Assembly (NCBI GenBank): GCA_035532935.1 | Contig: DATKQE010000026.1 | Location: 1 to 64,000, forward strand | Source of the DNA: DATJLY01 sp035532935 | GTDB taxonomy: Bacteria > Pseudomonadota > Alphaproteobacteria > ATCC43930 > CGMCC-115725 | Direction: 5' to 3' | DNA length: 64,000 bases | Shown here: in pieces, positions 51,067 through 60,348 of the stretch | Numbering within the stretch: the stretch's first letter is position 1 | Layout of the letters: each line of letters starts with the position of its first letter | Translations under genes and position numbers: made by a program | Notes under the pieces: model-generated | What the model saw: only the letters and a program-made list of their open reading frames with translations | Told to the model about the DNA's origin: nothing | Databases searched by the model: none

Positions 51067-52451
51067 CAGCGCGAACTGCCGCCGTAGCGTCGCTCGATCA
51101 CCGCGAGCAGCGCGCGCAGCGCCAGCGCCTCGCCGCCTTCGGGCCGGCCGGGCCGGCTCTTCTGATTCCAGGCGAAGGTGTCGATATGCGCCCACGGTGT
51201 CGCCGCGGGCACGAATTCCGCGAGATAGAGCGCCGCCGTGATGGCGCCGGCATGGGGGCCTTCGGAGACGTTGTTGATGTCGGCGATCGGGCTCTTCAGC
51301 AGGTCGCGATAGGGCCGCCACAACGGCAGACGCCAGAACGGATCGCCCTCCTCGGTCCCGGCGCGCAGGAGATCGGCGGCGAGCGTCTCGTCATTGGCAA
51401 AGAGCGCCGGCAGCTCGGGCCCGAGCGCCACGCGCGCGGCGCCGGTGAGCGTTGCCATGTCGATGACCAGCGCCGGCGCCTCGCGGCACGCCTCGGCGAG
51501 CGCGTCGCACAGGATGAGCCGGCCCTCGGCATCGGTGTTGCCAACCTCGACGGTGAGGCCCTGGCGCGTGCGAATCACGTCGAGCGGGCGGAAGGCGCTG
51601 CCGGAGACCGAATTCTCCACCGCCGGCACGAGCACCCGCAGCCGCACCGGCAAGCGCAGCGCCATTACCGCCTGGGCCAGCCCCAGCAACGTCGCGGCGC
51701 CGCCCATGTCCTTTTTCATCATGCGCATGCCAGACGCCGGCTTGAGGTCGAGCCCGCCGCTGTCGAAGCACACGCCCTTGCCCACGAGCGTCACCTTGGG
51801 CGCCCGCTCATCGCCCCAGAGGAGATCGACGAGCCGTGGCGCGCGCACGCTCGCACGACCGACCGCGTGAATGGTCGGATAGTTCTCCTGGAGCAGGGCG
51901 TCGCCGACGATGACGCGGCAGCGCGCGCCGTGCCGCGCGGCGAGCGCTTCGGCCGCGCCCGCCAGTTCCGCCGGCCCCATGTCCTCGGCCGGCGTGTTGA
52001 TCAGGTCGCGGGCGAGGAAGAACCCGTCGGCCACCGCCTCGACCCGCGCGCGGTCGCAATTCTCCGGCCATTCGAGCCGGGCGAAGCCGCGCTCGCGCCG
52101 CTTGTACCGGGTGAAGGCATAGGAACCGAGCGCCCAGCCGAGGGTAAAGCGTGTCGCCTGCTCCGGCGCCCACGCCCCGTCGAGCGCATAATTCCCTTCC
52201 GGCAGGGAATCGGGGCAGCCGGCCAGCCCCCACAGCGCGTCGCCCTCGGCGAGGCCGACCACAACCCGGCCGAGCCGGCCGCATTCGTCCGGGAGCAGCA
52301 GGAGCTTCCCCGGCTCGGCGCCGAACCGTGTCGCCTCGGCCCAGCGCTCGACCGCAGGTCCAAGCACCGCGAGCGCGGCTGCGAGGCCGGAAGCGGTCAC
52401 GGGAGTGATCGGGACGGCGCCGCCGCTGGGCGGCACGAGCGTTGCAGGCAC
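51066..52451 (-). CDS. M17 leucyl aminopeptidase family protein
   Basis: A 461-residue metallopeptidase. The metal and catalytic residues are in GKGVCFDSGGLDLKPASGMRMMKKDMGGA and the signature NTDAEGRLILCDAL, the M17 hallmark. The N-terminal domain is about 160 residues. It removes N-terminal residues from peptides in the cytosol. Length and spacing fit PepA/PepB; substrate preference is not readable. Confidence 0.92.
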   Translation of the reverse strand: MPATLVPPSGGAVPITPVTASGLAAALAVLGPAVERWAEATRFGAEPGKLLLLPDECGRLGRVVVGLAEGDALWGLAGCPDSLPEGNYALDGAWAPEQATRFTLGWALGSYAFTRYKRRERGFARLEWPENCDRARVEAVADGFFLARDLINTPAEDMGPAELAGAAEALAARHGARCRVIVGDALLQENYPTIHAVGRASVRAPRLVDLLWGDERAPKVTLVGKGVCFDSGGLDLKPASGMRMMKKDMGGAATLLGLAQAVMALRLPVRLRVLVPAVENSVSGSAFRPLDVIRTRQGLTVEVGNTDAEGRLILCDALAEACREAPALVIDMATLTGAARVALGPELPALFANDETLAADLLRAGTEEGDPFWRLPLWRPYRDLLKSPIADINNVSEGPHAGAITAALYLAEFVPAATPWAHIDTFAWNQKSRPGRPEGGEALALRALLAVIERRYGGSSR

Positions 52452-52534
52452 GGATGGGCTCCCTAGTCGGTGGTTGCGTCGCGCCCCGGTGCTCGCCAGA
52501 GTCCGGGCGCGGGCAATCTTGGCGAGGATAGCCG

Positions 52535-53188
52535 ATGGCGGACTTCACCATCTATATCGGCAATAAGAATTATTCGTCCTGGTCGATGCGCGCCTGGCTG
52601 ATGATGAAGGCGTCCGGCGCCGCCTTCGACGAGGTCCTGATCCCGCTCTACGAGCCGCCGAGCCGCGACGCGATCCTGCGCCATTCGCCGTCAGGCAAGG
52701 TGCCGGCGCTGCGCCATGGCGCGGTCACGGTCTGGGAGTCGCTGGCGATCGGCGAATACCTGGCCGAGCGTCTGCCGGCGGCCAGGCTGTGGCCGGAAGA
52801 TGCCGGCGCCCGCGCCGTCGCGCGCGCCGTGAGCGCGGAAATGCATGCCAGCTTCGGCGCTTTGCGCCGCCACCTGCCGATGAATCTGCGCGCGAGCATT
52901 TCCGGCCGCGAGCTGACGCCGGAGGTGCAGGCGGACATCGACCGGGTCGCGGCGCTGTGGCGCGATTGCCGGCAGCGCTTCGGCGGCGGCGGCCGCTGTC
53001 TCTTCGGCCATTTCACCGTCGCCGACGCCATGTATGCGCCGGTGGTGAGCCGGTTCAGGACCTATCACGTCGCGCTCGGGGACGAGGCCCGGGCCTATGC
53101 CGATGCGCTCTGGGCCTATCCTGCCGTGCAGGAATGGGCGGCGGCGGCGCGCACCGAGTCCATGGTCCTGAAGCAGTTCGAGGTCTGA
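52535..53188 (+). CDS. Glutathione S-transferase family protein
   Basis: A 217-residue GST-like protein. The N-terminal thioredoxin fold begins FTIYIGNKNYSSWSMRAWLMMKASG, with a serine at the glutathione-activating position, and SPSGKVPALRHGAVTVWESLAIGEYL is the GSH-binding loop and cis-proline region. The C-terminal helical domain follows. Resembles the YfcF/zeta-like group. Divergent from the aminopeptidase. Confidence 0.88.
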   Translation: MADFTIYIGNKNYSSWSMRAWLMMKASGAAFDEVLIPLYEPPSRDAILRHSPSGKVPALRHGAVTVWESLAIGEYLAERLPAARLWPEDAGARAVARAVSAEMHASFGALRRHLPMNLRASISGRELTPEVQADIDRVAALWRDCRQRFGGGGRCLFGHFTVADAMYAPVVSRFRTYHVALGDEARAYADALWAYPAVQEWAAAARTESMVLKQFEV

Positions 53189-53396
53189 CCGCCAAGCGCC
53201 CACCGAACGTCCAGGCGCCGCCCAAGCGCTAGGCAATCGGGCGCCCGCGGCCGCGCCCGGGCCTGGAAACCGGCACGTTCCGGGCTGGCGCGATTTTCGC
53301 ATGAAGTTGCACCAAGACACCGTCGGGCGCGTTGCGGAAGACGCCGGCGCGGCGTCGCTCGGACGTGTTCGCGGCCCCAGCACGCGGAGAGATGAC

Positions 53397-53834
53397 GTGG
53401 CCAACGACGGAATGGAAGCGCCGCCCGCGACCGTGTTCTCGCATGTCAAGGACGGTGACACCCCGTGGCGGAGCGGGGGCCTGCGCGACTTCTTCCGCTA
53501 TCGCGACCTCGGGATCGCCGCCGCAACCGGCGGCCAGGTCATCGCCCAACTGGTGCGCGCCAACGACGCGCCCAGCGAAGGCACGGGCTGGCACCGCCAC
53601 GAGGCGAATTTTCACATCGTCATGATGCTCAAGGGCTGGGCCCGATTCATGTACGAGGACAAGGTGACGCTGGTGAAGGCCGGCGACTGCGTCCATCAAC
53701 GGCCGGGGATCGTCCATTTCCTGTTCGATTACTCGCCGGACATGGAATATCTCGAAATTGCCAGCCCGGCCGATTTCAAGACCATCGAGATGCCCGGCCC
53801 CTGCCCGGTGCCGGCGCCGACGCCGTGGAAGTGA
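53397..53834 (+). CDS. Cupin domain protein
   Basis: A 145-residue protein from GTG at 53397 with GGAGAG upstream; an ATG at 53301 would add 32 residues of poor conservation, and the choice is uncertain. It is a single cupin: motif 1 is GTGWHRHEANFHIVMMLKGWARF with metal ligands HRHE, and motif 2 is KAGDCVHQRPGIVHFLF. The C terminus has YLEIASPADFKTIEMPGP. Function unknown, probably a metal-dependent small-molecule enzyme or sensor. Confidence 0.8.
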   Translation: MANDGMEAPPATVFSHVKDGDTPWRSGGLRDFFRYRDLGIAAATGGQVIAQLVRANDAPSEGTGWHRHEANFHIVMMLKGWARFMYEDKVTLVKAGDCVHQRPGIVHFLFDYSPDMEYLEIASPADFKTIEMPGPCPVPAPTPWK

Positions 53835-53972
53835 CGGACGCGGGCGGCGAACGATGGAGCGGTCAGCCGCGGGCACACACACGAAGTAGGGGGCGACGAG
53901 GCGGCTCCGCGCGCGCATTCCGGACCCCGCCGCCCGCCGGGCCACCCGCAACCGCAACCGCGCGAGGGAACC

Positions 53973-55586
53973 ATGGCAAAGGCAGCGAGCCTGCCGCAAG
54001 GCGTCGAAATCCGCGCCGCGATGCGGCCCGGTTACGACGGGATCCTCACCAACGATACGCTCGCCTTCGTCGCCGCGCTCGAGCGCAAGTTCGGCGCCGA
54101 GCGCCGGCGTCTCCTCGCCTTGCGCGCCGAGCGGCAGGCGCAGCTCGATGCCGGCGCCAAGCCCGACTTCCCGGCCGAGACCCGCGCGGTGCGCGAGGCC
54201 GACTGGACGGTGGCGCCACTGCCCAAGGACCTGCTCGACCGCCGCATCGAGATCACCGGCCCGACCGACCGCAAGATGGTCATCAACGCCCTCAACTGCG
54301 GCGCCAATGTCTACATGGCGGATTTCGAGGACGCCAACACGCCGACCTGGGACAATCTCATCGACGGCCAGATCAACCTCGCCGCGGCGGTGCGGCGCAC
54401 CATCACTTTCGACGATCCGCAGAACGGTCGCCATTACGCGCTGCAGCCCGACACTGCGACGCTGCTGGTGCGGCCGCGCGGCTGGCACCTGCCCGAATCG
54501 CATGTCCTTGTCGACGGCGCGCCGATGTCAGGAGCGCTGTTCGATTTCGGGCTGTATTTCTTTCACAACGCCGCCGAACTGCTGCGGCGCGGGACCGGCC
54601 CTTATTTCTATCTCCCCAAGATCGAGAGCCGGCACGAGGCGAAACTGTGGAACGACGTGTTCGTCGAGAGCCAGCATCGCCTCGGGCTCGAGCGCGGCAC
54701 GATCAAGGCGACGGTGCTGATCGAGACCATTCTCGCCGCCTTCGAAATGGACGAGATCCTCTACGCGCTGCGCGAGCATTCGTCTGGGCTCAATTGCGGC
54801 CGCTGGGACTATATCTACAGCTACATCAAGAAATTCGCCGAAGACGCCGACGCCATTCTTCCCGACCGCGCGCAAGTGACGATGACGACGCATTTCCTGC
54901 GCAGCTACAGCCAGCTCCTGATCAAGACGTGCCATCGCCGCAATGTCCATGCGATGGGCGGCATGGCGGCGCAGATCCCGATCCGCGACGATCCGGCGGC
55001 GAACGCGGCGGCGATGGAAAAGGTGCGCGCCGACAAGCTGCGCGAGGCCGGCGACGGCCATGACGGCACTTGGGTCGCGCATCCGGGCCTCGTCGGCATC
55101 GCCAAGGAGATCTTCGATCGCGAAATGCCGGCTTCCAACCAGATCGCGCGCAAGCGCCAGGACGTGAACGTCACCGCCGCCGATCTGCTGCGCGTTCCGA
55201 CCGGCACCATCACCGAGGCGGGGCTGCGGCAAAACCTCAATGTCGGCATCGGCTATCTCCAAGCCTGGCTGCGCGGCACCGGCTGCGTGCCGCTCTATCA
55301 CCTGATGGAGGACGCCGCCACGGCCGAGATCAGCCGCGCGCAAGTGTGGCAGTGGATTCGCCACAAGGCCGAGCTCGCCGACGGGCGCACGGTCGATCTC
55401 GCGCTCTGCCGCCGGCTCCTCGACGAGGAACTGGAAAAGCTCAAGGCGGCGGTCGGCGCGGACGCCTATGCCGAGCGCCGGTTCGGCGCCGCGGCGGCGA
55501 TCTTTTTGTCACTCCTCGAAGCGCCACGCTTCCCGGAATGGCTCACCATCCCCGCCTACGAAAAGCTCGTCGCCGAGGGCGCCTGA
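53973..55586 (+). CDS. aceB: Malate synthase
   Basis: A 537-residue enzyme of the AceB type. NALNCGANVYMADFEDANTPTW carries the Mg2+-binding region, LVRPRGWHLPESHVLVDG the catalytic arginine region, and HAMGGMAAQIPIRDDPAANAAAM the signature. It condenses glyoxylate with acetyl-CoA in the glyoxylate shunt. Isocitrate lyase is not in the window. Length is normal for the A isoform. Confidence 0.95.
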   Translation: MAKAASLPQGVEIRAAMRPGYDGILTNDTLAFVAALERKFGAERRRLLALRAERQAQLDAGAKPDFPAETRAVREADWTVAPLPKDLLDRRIEITGPTDRKMVINALNCGANVYMADFEDANTPTWDNLIDGQINLAAAVRRTITFDDPQNGRHYALQPDTATLLVRPRGWHLPESHVLVDGAPMSGALFDFGLYFFHNAAELLRRGTGPYFYLPKIESRHEAKLWNDVFVESQHRLGLERGTIKATVLIETILAAFEMDEILYALREHSSGLNCGRWDYIYSYIKKFAEDADAILPDRAQVTMTTHFLRSYSQLLIKTCHRRNVHAMGGMAAQIPIRDDPAANAAAMEKVRADKLREAGDGHDGTWVAHPGLVGIAKEIFDREMPASNQIARKRQDVNVTAADLLRVPTGTITEAGLRQNLNVGIGYLQAWLRGTGCVPLYHLMEDAATAEISRAQVWQWIRHKAELADGRTVDLALCRRLLDEELEKLKAAVGADAYAERRFGAAAAIFLSLLEAPRFPEWLTIPAYEKLVAEGA

Positions 55587-55662
55587 CCTCCCGAGCGATA
55601 GCGCCGCACCTGGACAGCGCGGCGGCGGCGTCTCAGACTGGGCGCCGAGCGGGAGATCGGCA

Positions 55663-56067
55663 TTGGGCACCCTCTACGTCGCGCGCAGCGCCAAGCTCGG
55701 CAAATGGGCCTCCGACGTGGGGCTTGGCAAGCATATCTACAAGGTAGGCTGCACCGACGCGCCGGTGAAGCCGCTGGTCGCCGCGGGTTGGGCCGGCGAA
55801 AGCGACTGGCAGCTCGTCAAGTCCGAGCCGGCGGAAGACCTCACCGAGGAGGATGTGCTCGCCCGCCTCGCCCGCAAGGAAAAGGCCGTCGATCCCAAAT
55901 ACTATCCGCGCATCCGCGGCACGCCGGGCCTGTTCAAGGTCGATCCCATCCATGTCGAAAGCCACATCCTCGTCACCCGCGCGCTCGCCGGCGACGAGAC
56001 ACGCGAGGCGATCAAGCTCAAGCCCGCCGATTTCGCCGCCTATATCATCCACAACGCGCGGCGGTGA
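55663..56067 (+). CDS. Conserved hypothetical protein with GIY-YIG-like N terminus
   Basis: A 134-residue protein from TTG at 55663, with GGGAG upstream; the frame extends in from the malate synthase gene but that part is shadow. GTLYVARSAKLGKWASD and IYKVGCTDAPVKPL resemble the GIY and YIG strands of that nuclease fold, though the catalytic Arg/Glu are not clear. The rest is DPKYYPRIRGTPGLFKVDPIHVESHILV. No function is recognised. It converges with the ABC permease gene. Confidence 0.65.
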   Translation: MGTLYVARSAKLGKWASDVGLGKHIYKVGCTDAPVKPLVAAGWAGESDWQLVKSEPAEDLTEEDVLARLARKEKAVDPKYYPRIRGTPGLFKVDPIHVESHILVTRALAGDETREAIKLKPADFAAYIIHNARR

Positions 56068-56082
56068 CGCGGCCCGGACGCG

Positions 56083-56922
56083 TTAGCGGCTGCGGCCGGC
56101 AATCTCCTCTTGCCACGGCGCGACCCAGCGCTCGATGAAGCCGATCAGGCCGTTGAGCGCGGTCGCTAGCACCATCAGCACCACCACCGGCACGAACATG
56201 CGTGCCGTGTCGAAATTATTGGCCGAGTTGATGATGATCGCGCCCAGGCCCGAGATCGCGGTGAAGAACTCGGCGATGATCATGGCGACGACGGCGCGTC
56301 CGACCGAGAGGCGGATACCGGCCATGATGTAGGGCAGCGTCGCCGGCAGCACGATCCGGCGCAGAATGACATGATCGGGGGCGACCAGGGATTTGCCGAC
56401 CTCGATCAGGCTCTTGGGCACCGCAGCGACGCCGCGCCAGGTGTTGATGCACACCGGGAACACCGACATCAGCATCACCACCGCCGCCTTGACCGCGAAG
56501 CCGAGCCCGAGCCACAGCATCAAGAGCGGCACCAGCGCCACCAGCGGCATGGAATAGCCGGCGGTCACATAGATGCCGATCGCCGCCTCCACGGCGCGGA
56601 AGCGGCCGACCACGAGGCCGAGCGGCACGCCGATGAGAATGGCGAGCCCGAAGCCGACGACGAAGGGCTGCAGGCTCTGGATCAGCGCACTCTCGAGTTC
56701 GCCCGACACCATCAGGTCCCAGAACGCGACCGCGATGGCGCTGGGATAGGAGCCGAATACCGGGTTGATCCGGCGGCCGAAAATCTCCCACAGCACCAGC
56801 ATCACCGCGAGCGATGCCGTGGTGATCACCCAGCGCGGCAAGGCACCGCGGCGCGGCGCGATCTCGACCCGGGCCAGTTCCACCGGCGGCAGCGTCGTCG
56901 AACGTTCTGCGGTCTCTGCCAT
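56083..56922 (-). CDS. ABC transporter permease, SsuC/TauC-like
   Basis: A 279-residue permease from MAETAERSTTLP with GAGGAGG upstream. It has about six helices; the coupling segment is VAPDHVILRRIVLPATLPYIMAGIRLSVGRAVVAMIIAEFF, followed by GLGAIIINSANNFD. It is the last gene of a leftward operon with a periplasmic binding protein and an ATPase. Substrate is inferred only as a nitrate/sulfonate/taurine-like small organic ion. Confidence 0.88.
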   Translation of the reverse strand: MAETAERSTTLPPVELARVEIAPRRGALPRWVITTASLAVMLVLWEIFGRRINPVFGSYPSAIAVAFWDLMVSGELESALIQSLQPFVVGFGLAILIGVPLGLVVGRFRAVEAAIGIYVTAGYSMPLVALVPLLMLWLGLGFAVKAAVVMLMSVFPVCINTWRGVAAVPKSLIEVGKSLVAPDHVILRRIVLPATLPYIMAGIRLSVGRAVVAMIIAEFFTAISGLGAIIINSANNFDTARMFVPVVVLMVLATALNGLIGFIERWVAPWQEEIAGRSR

Positions 56923-56945
56923 CTCAGCCTCCTCGCGGCCGCAAT

Positions 56946-57728
56946 TCACTGCACCGTAACGGGAAGGTCGTGGACCGCCCGCCAGATGTGGTAACGGGTC
57001 TCGGCAAACTCCGGCCGACCTCTGACGGTGGCTGTATCCTCGCGCGGGCGCGGCAGCGGCACGGACAGCGTCTCCCGCACCCGCCCGTCGCGCATCACGA
57101 CGACGCGGTCGGCGAGCACCACCGCCTCGTCGAGATCATGCGTCACGAACAAGATGGTCTTGCCGGTCCGCGCGTGGAGTTCCAGGAGCTCGCCCTGGAG
57201 CCCTTCGCGCGTCTGCGCATCGAGCGCGCCGAACGGCTCGTCCATCAGCAGAACCTTGGGATCGATGGCGAGCGCGCGGGCAATGCCGACGCGCTGCTGC
57301 ATGCCGCCCGAGAGCTGATAGGGGCGGCGATTCCACGAATCCCGGAGCCCGACGAGTTCGAGATACTGCATCGCCGTATCGTGCAGCACGCTGCCGCGCA
57401 TGCCCTTCATCTCGAGGCCGAACATCACGTTCTGGAGCGCCGTGAGCCAGGGCAGGAGTTCGGCATGCTGGAACACCATGCCGCGATCGTAGCCGCAGCC
57501 CTTGACCTCGCGGCCGTCCACGGTCACGCGCCCGGCAGATGCGGTCTCGAGGCCCATGGCGATGCGCAGCGCCGTGGTCTTGCCGCAGCCCGACGGCCCG
57601 ATCAAGGCGACGATTTCGCCGTCACGCACGGTGACGTTGACGCGCTCCAGCGCGCGCACGGTCTGGACCTCGCCGCCCACGCGCAGGGTGAAGTGCTTGG
57701 TGACGTCGATGAGGCTGACCTCGCCCAT
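56946..57728 (-). CDS. ABC transporter ATPase, SsuB/TauB-like
   Basis: A 260-residue ATPase. Walker A is GPSGCGKTTALRIAMG, the signature LSGGMQQRVGIARALAI, and Walker B VLLMDEPFGALDAQTREGLQ, with D-loop and H-loop (LFVTHDLDEAVV) intact. These are the SsuB/TauB/NrtD group. It sits between the binding protein gene (three-base gap) and the permease. Confidence 0.93.
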   Translation of the reverse strand: MGEVSLIDVTKHFTLRVGGEVQTVRALERVNVTVRDGEIVALIGPSGCGKTTALRIAMGLETASAGRVTVDGREVKGCGYDRGMVFQHAELLPWLTALQNVMFGLEMKGMRGSVLHDTAMQYLELVGLRDSWNRRPYQLSGGMQQRVGIARALAIDPKVLLMDEPFGALDAQTREGLQGELLELHARTGKTILFVTHDLDEAVVLADRVVVMRDGRVRETLSVPLPRPREDTATVRGRPEFAETRYHIWRAVHDLPVTVQ

Positions 57729-57731
57729 GCG

Positions 57732-58724
57732 TTACTTCTTTCCCACCAGTGCGAGCGCCGCCTTGCGCACGCTGCCGTCGAACATGGTCTTGACGTCGAA
57801 CGGCTTCTTGATGTTGCCGAGCGTCACCAGTTCCTTCTCCATGTATTCCAGCTTGTCGACCGGGATCGACATCTCCGGATCGACGGCGTGGCTGGAGACC
57901 GCCCAGTCGTAGATATAGGCGGCGCGCGGATCGTCGGGCTTCTCGTGCGTCAATTCGTCGGTCAGCTTCAGCGCCTCGGCGCGATGCGAGACGGCATAGC
58001 GCAGGGCCTCAATCTCGGCCGCGACATAGTGGACGGCATCCTCGCGCCGCGTCGCGAGGGTCTTGCCAGTGACCATCGTACACAGGCGGACATCGTTCGG
58101 CATGGCCTCTTGTGCCGAGACCAGGAGCTTGACGCCCTGCTTTTCCGCCACCGGCTCGAACTGCCGCGACACCACCGTCGCCTGCGCGATCCCGGCGACG
58201 ACCGACTTGAAGCGGTCGGGATCATTGCCGAGATTGGCGAAATGCACTTCCGAGGGGGCGATGTGATGCTGGTTCAGGACAGCGCGCGCGAAGATGTCGG
58301 GCAGACTGCCCGGTGCCGAGACGGCGATCGTCTTGCCCTTGAGGTCCTCGACCGATTTGATGCCTTTCGCCACGAAGAGCGCGTGCGGCAGCACCGGCCA
58401 GGGACAGCCGATGATCTTCACGTCGGCGCCGCGCGAGGCGGCGAGAATGGCCGAGCCCGGGCTGCTTTCATAGCTGTCGAGGTCGCCCGCGAGGAGCGCC
58501 TGGATTTCGACGATATCGTTGTGGAACTGGGCGATCTGGAGCTTCAAGCCCTGCTTCTCGGCGAATCCCTGGTTGATCATGAACAGGATGCCGGCATCGC
58601 TCTTGGCGTCGAGCGTGCCATGGCGCCACGGCTTGAGCTCGGCCGCCCCGGCCGGTCCGACGCCCGCGCCGAGCGCCAATGCCGCCGCCAGAAGCACGAA
58701 TATGCTTTTAATTCCAAGCGTCAT
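57732..58724 (-). CDS. SsuA/THI5-like periplasmic binding protein
   Basis: A 330-residue protein from MTLGIKSIFVLLAAALALG, a signal peptide cleaved after about GPAGAAE; an upstream start at 58787 would spoil the signal. The mature protein has DAGILFMINQGFAEKQGLKL, LDSYESSPGSAILAASRGADVKIIGC and LKGKTIAVSAPGSLPDIFARAVL, the NMT1/SsuA pattern. GGGAGTGAGGGGG precedes the ATG. It delivers substrate to the permease and ATPase encoded downstream. Confidence 0.9.
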   Translation of the reverse strand: MTLGIKSIFVLLAAALALGAGVGPAGAAELKPWRHGTLDAKSDAGILFMINQGFAEKQGLKLQIAQFHNDIVEIQALLAGDLDSYESSPGSAILAASRGADVKIIGCPWPVLPHALFVAKGIKSVEDLKGKTIAVSAPGSLPDIFARAVLNQHHIAPSEVHFANLGNDPDRFKSVVAGIAQATVVSRQFEPVAEKQGVKLLVSAQEAMPNDVRLCTMVTGKTLATRREDAVHYVAAEIEALRYAVSHRAEALKLTDELTHEKPDDPRAAYIYDWAVSSHAVDPEMSIPVDKLEYMEKELVTLGNIKKPFDVKTMFDGSVRKAALALVGKK

Positions 58725-58746
58725 GTCCCCCTCACTCCCCATCTTT

Positions 58747-58985
58747 TCATGGGCCGATTCCTCTGCGAATTTTGCAGTATATAGCACGGCGCCTGCCGGC
58801 GCCTAACCCTTCGTGATGTGGCGCCGGAGGCGCGAAGGCCTGGTGGCGCTGCAGATCCGGAGCGAGGCCGATGTGGAACGTCTCGTCGGTGCCGGAGAAG
58901 GCGAGCGCTTGGCCGACGGGCTCGTTCCGCCACATCGGCGGGGTACCATGGATTTCGAACGGGGCGCAGGCCGAAGGGGGCAGCC
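58747..58985 (-). pseudogene. Unidentified coding relic
   Basis: A frame upstream of the importer reads FEIHGTPPMWRNEPVGQALA and SGTDETFHIGLAPDLQRH, which looks like real protein sequence but has no proper start and no recognised family. It is part of a 660-base stretch (58725-59385) with no intact gene. Confidence 0.35.
58776..58803 (-). promoter_or_regulatory. Possible promoter and palindrome before the ABC importer operon
   Basis: On the minus strand TGCTATATACT contains TATACT (58776-58781) with an extended TGC element, 52 bases before the binding-protein start. Immediately upstream GGCGCC-GGCA-GGCGCC (58788-58803) is a perfect hairpin or operator. No clear -35 box is seen. Confidence 0.4.
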
Positions 58986-59172
58986 ACCAGCGGAGATTAT
59001 GTCATCGATTTTTCTTGCGCTCACGCCTTACCGCGGACCGCCGCCGTTTTCCTCGATGAGCCCGATGCGGCCCGCCTCCGGCAACGCTCACCGGCACGGA
59101 TTTCTGTCTCATCTTCGCTCCTCTAAAGGCGACGACGAGCCAGTAATCCTTCCTATCTTCAACCCGCCCGAT

Positions 59173-59319
59173 CTATCTCACGAGTGCTGATGGCGTACAG
59201 TTCCGGTACGCCGCTTCGAGGATCGCCGGATCGTTGTCGATCGACCGGTCGATCCGGAAGACGCCTTCTTCTGGACGGTCGTCGATCAATGCGGCGTAGC
59301 TTGCGTTCCCTCCCATCAT
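59173..59319 (-). pseudogene. N-terminal relic of a Rieske-type ring-hydroxylating oxygenase
   Basis: A 48-codon frame beginning MMGGNASYAALIDDRPEEG and continuing VFRIDRSIDNDPAILEAAYR resembles the start of Rieske oxygenase alpha subunits (DRPxxGVFRV followed by DPALFELE). The iron-sulfur and iron domains are missing. It lies between two catabolic binding-protein genes and is taken as a remnant of a degraded catabolic cluster. Confidence 0.45.
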
Positions 59320-59385
59320 CGAACTCCCTCACCACATCCTGGCCGAAGGCGGACACCGAGATGACGGTCATTTCTCCGGCGAATC

Positions 59386-60348
59386 CTACCGCTTCGGCAC
59401 GTATGCCTCGGTATAAAGCTTCGCCATGTCAGGCGGCGAGGGGAGGAGCTTCAGGTCGGTGAAGGAACGCTGCAAATTTGCGAGGCTTTCATGGTCGAAT
59501 TTGCAATCGCTGCTGAACATGCCGATGGTGAGATCGTATTCCTTCGACATCACGGCCGGCGGAAAGCCGGTGATGCCGCTCTCGATCTTGACCGTCTCGG
59601 CCTTGTTCTTGCGAATGAACGCGATCGTGTCGAGCCAGCCGGCGAGGAAGCGGCGGACCGCATCGGGATTTGCCGCGATCAGGCTCGTCGTCGCATAGAT
59701 CATGCCGGCGCCGATATTCCCCTCGTACTCCGAGACGGGAATCAGGAGCCGTCCCTCATTCTTCGTTTCCATGAAAAAAGCGAGAGCCGTCGTGGCGATG
59801 TCGGCATCGATGATATGCGCGTGGAAGGCGGCGATGATGCCCGCGGGCGCATTCCCGACCGCGACCGGCGTGACGTCATTGGTGCTCCAGCCTTGCTTCC
59901 TCGCCAACTCGAGCGCGAGCCATTTCGAGAGTGAGAGCTCGCTCGCGATGCCGATCCGCTTGCCCTTGAGATCATCGACCGAGTGGATCGGCGAGTCGGC
60001 AGGCACGGAGATGCCGAGGAAGGGCACCGGCGGGGCCATGTTGCATATTGCCAGCACCGGCGCTCCTTTGGCGATGAGCACCATCTCCGGTCCCGCGCTG
60101 ATGCCGATATCGATGCTGCCCGCGATCATGGCCTGGAACAGCTTGCTGCCGCCCGAGAAATCCGCGAGCTTCACGTTGAGCCCGTGCCTGGCGAAGACGC
60201 CCGCCTGCGCGCCGACGGCGACCGGCATGATCGCCGACGACGCTGGGGATGACTCGCCGACGCGCAAAGGCCCGGCGGCGCGGGCCGGCGAAACGAGCGC
60301 GATCGCGGCCGCGGCGAGCACGGCGCCGGGCAGGAGGATTTTCTTCAT
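59386..60348 (-). CDS. Second SsuA/THI5-like periplasmic binding protein, orphan
   Basis: A 320-residue protein from MKKILLPGAVLAAAAIALVS, with a signal peptide ending SPARAAG. The mature part has VGAQAGVFARHGLNVKLADFSGGSKLFQAMIAGSIDIGISAGPEM and LKGKRIGIASELSLSKWLALEL, typical of the NMT1/SsuA fold. No permease or ATPase is adjacent on the same side, so it may use the importer encoded at 56-57.7 kb. The ATG overlaps the stop of the FAD oxidoreductase gene by four bases. Confidence 0.9.
   Translation of the reverse strand: MKKILLPGAVLAAAAIALVSPARAAGPLRVGESSPASSAIMPVAVGAQAGVFARHGLNVKLADFSGGSKLFQAMIAGSIDIGISAGPEMVLIAKGAPVLAICNMAPPVPFLGISVPADSPIHSVDDLKGKRIGIASELSLSKWLALELARKQGWSTNDVTPVAVGNAPAGIIAAFHAHIIDADIATTALAFFMETKNEGRLLIPVSEYEGNIGAGMIYATTSLIAANPDAVRRFLAGWLDTIAFIRKNKAETVKIESGITGFPPAVMSKEYDLTIGMFSSDCKFDHESLANLQRSFTDLKLLPSPPDMAKLYTEAYVPKR

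Noticed and set aside
59159..59371. 70-codon minus-strand frame MTVISVSAFG
   Set aside because: Overlaps the better oxygenase relic in another frame and has an Arg-rich, non-protein-like tail.
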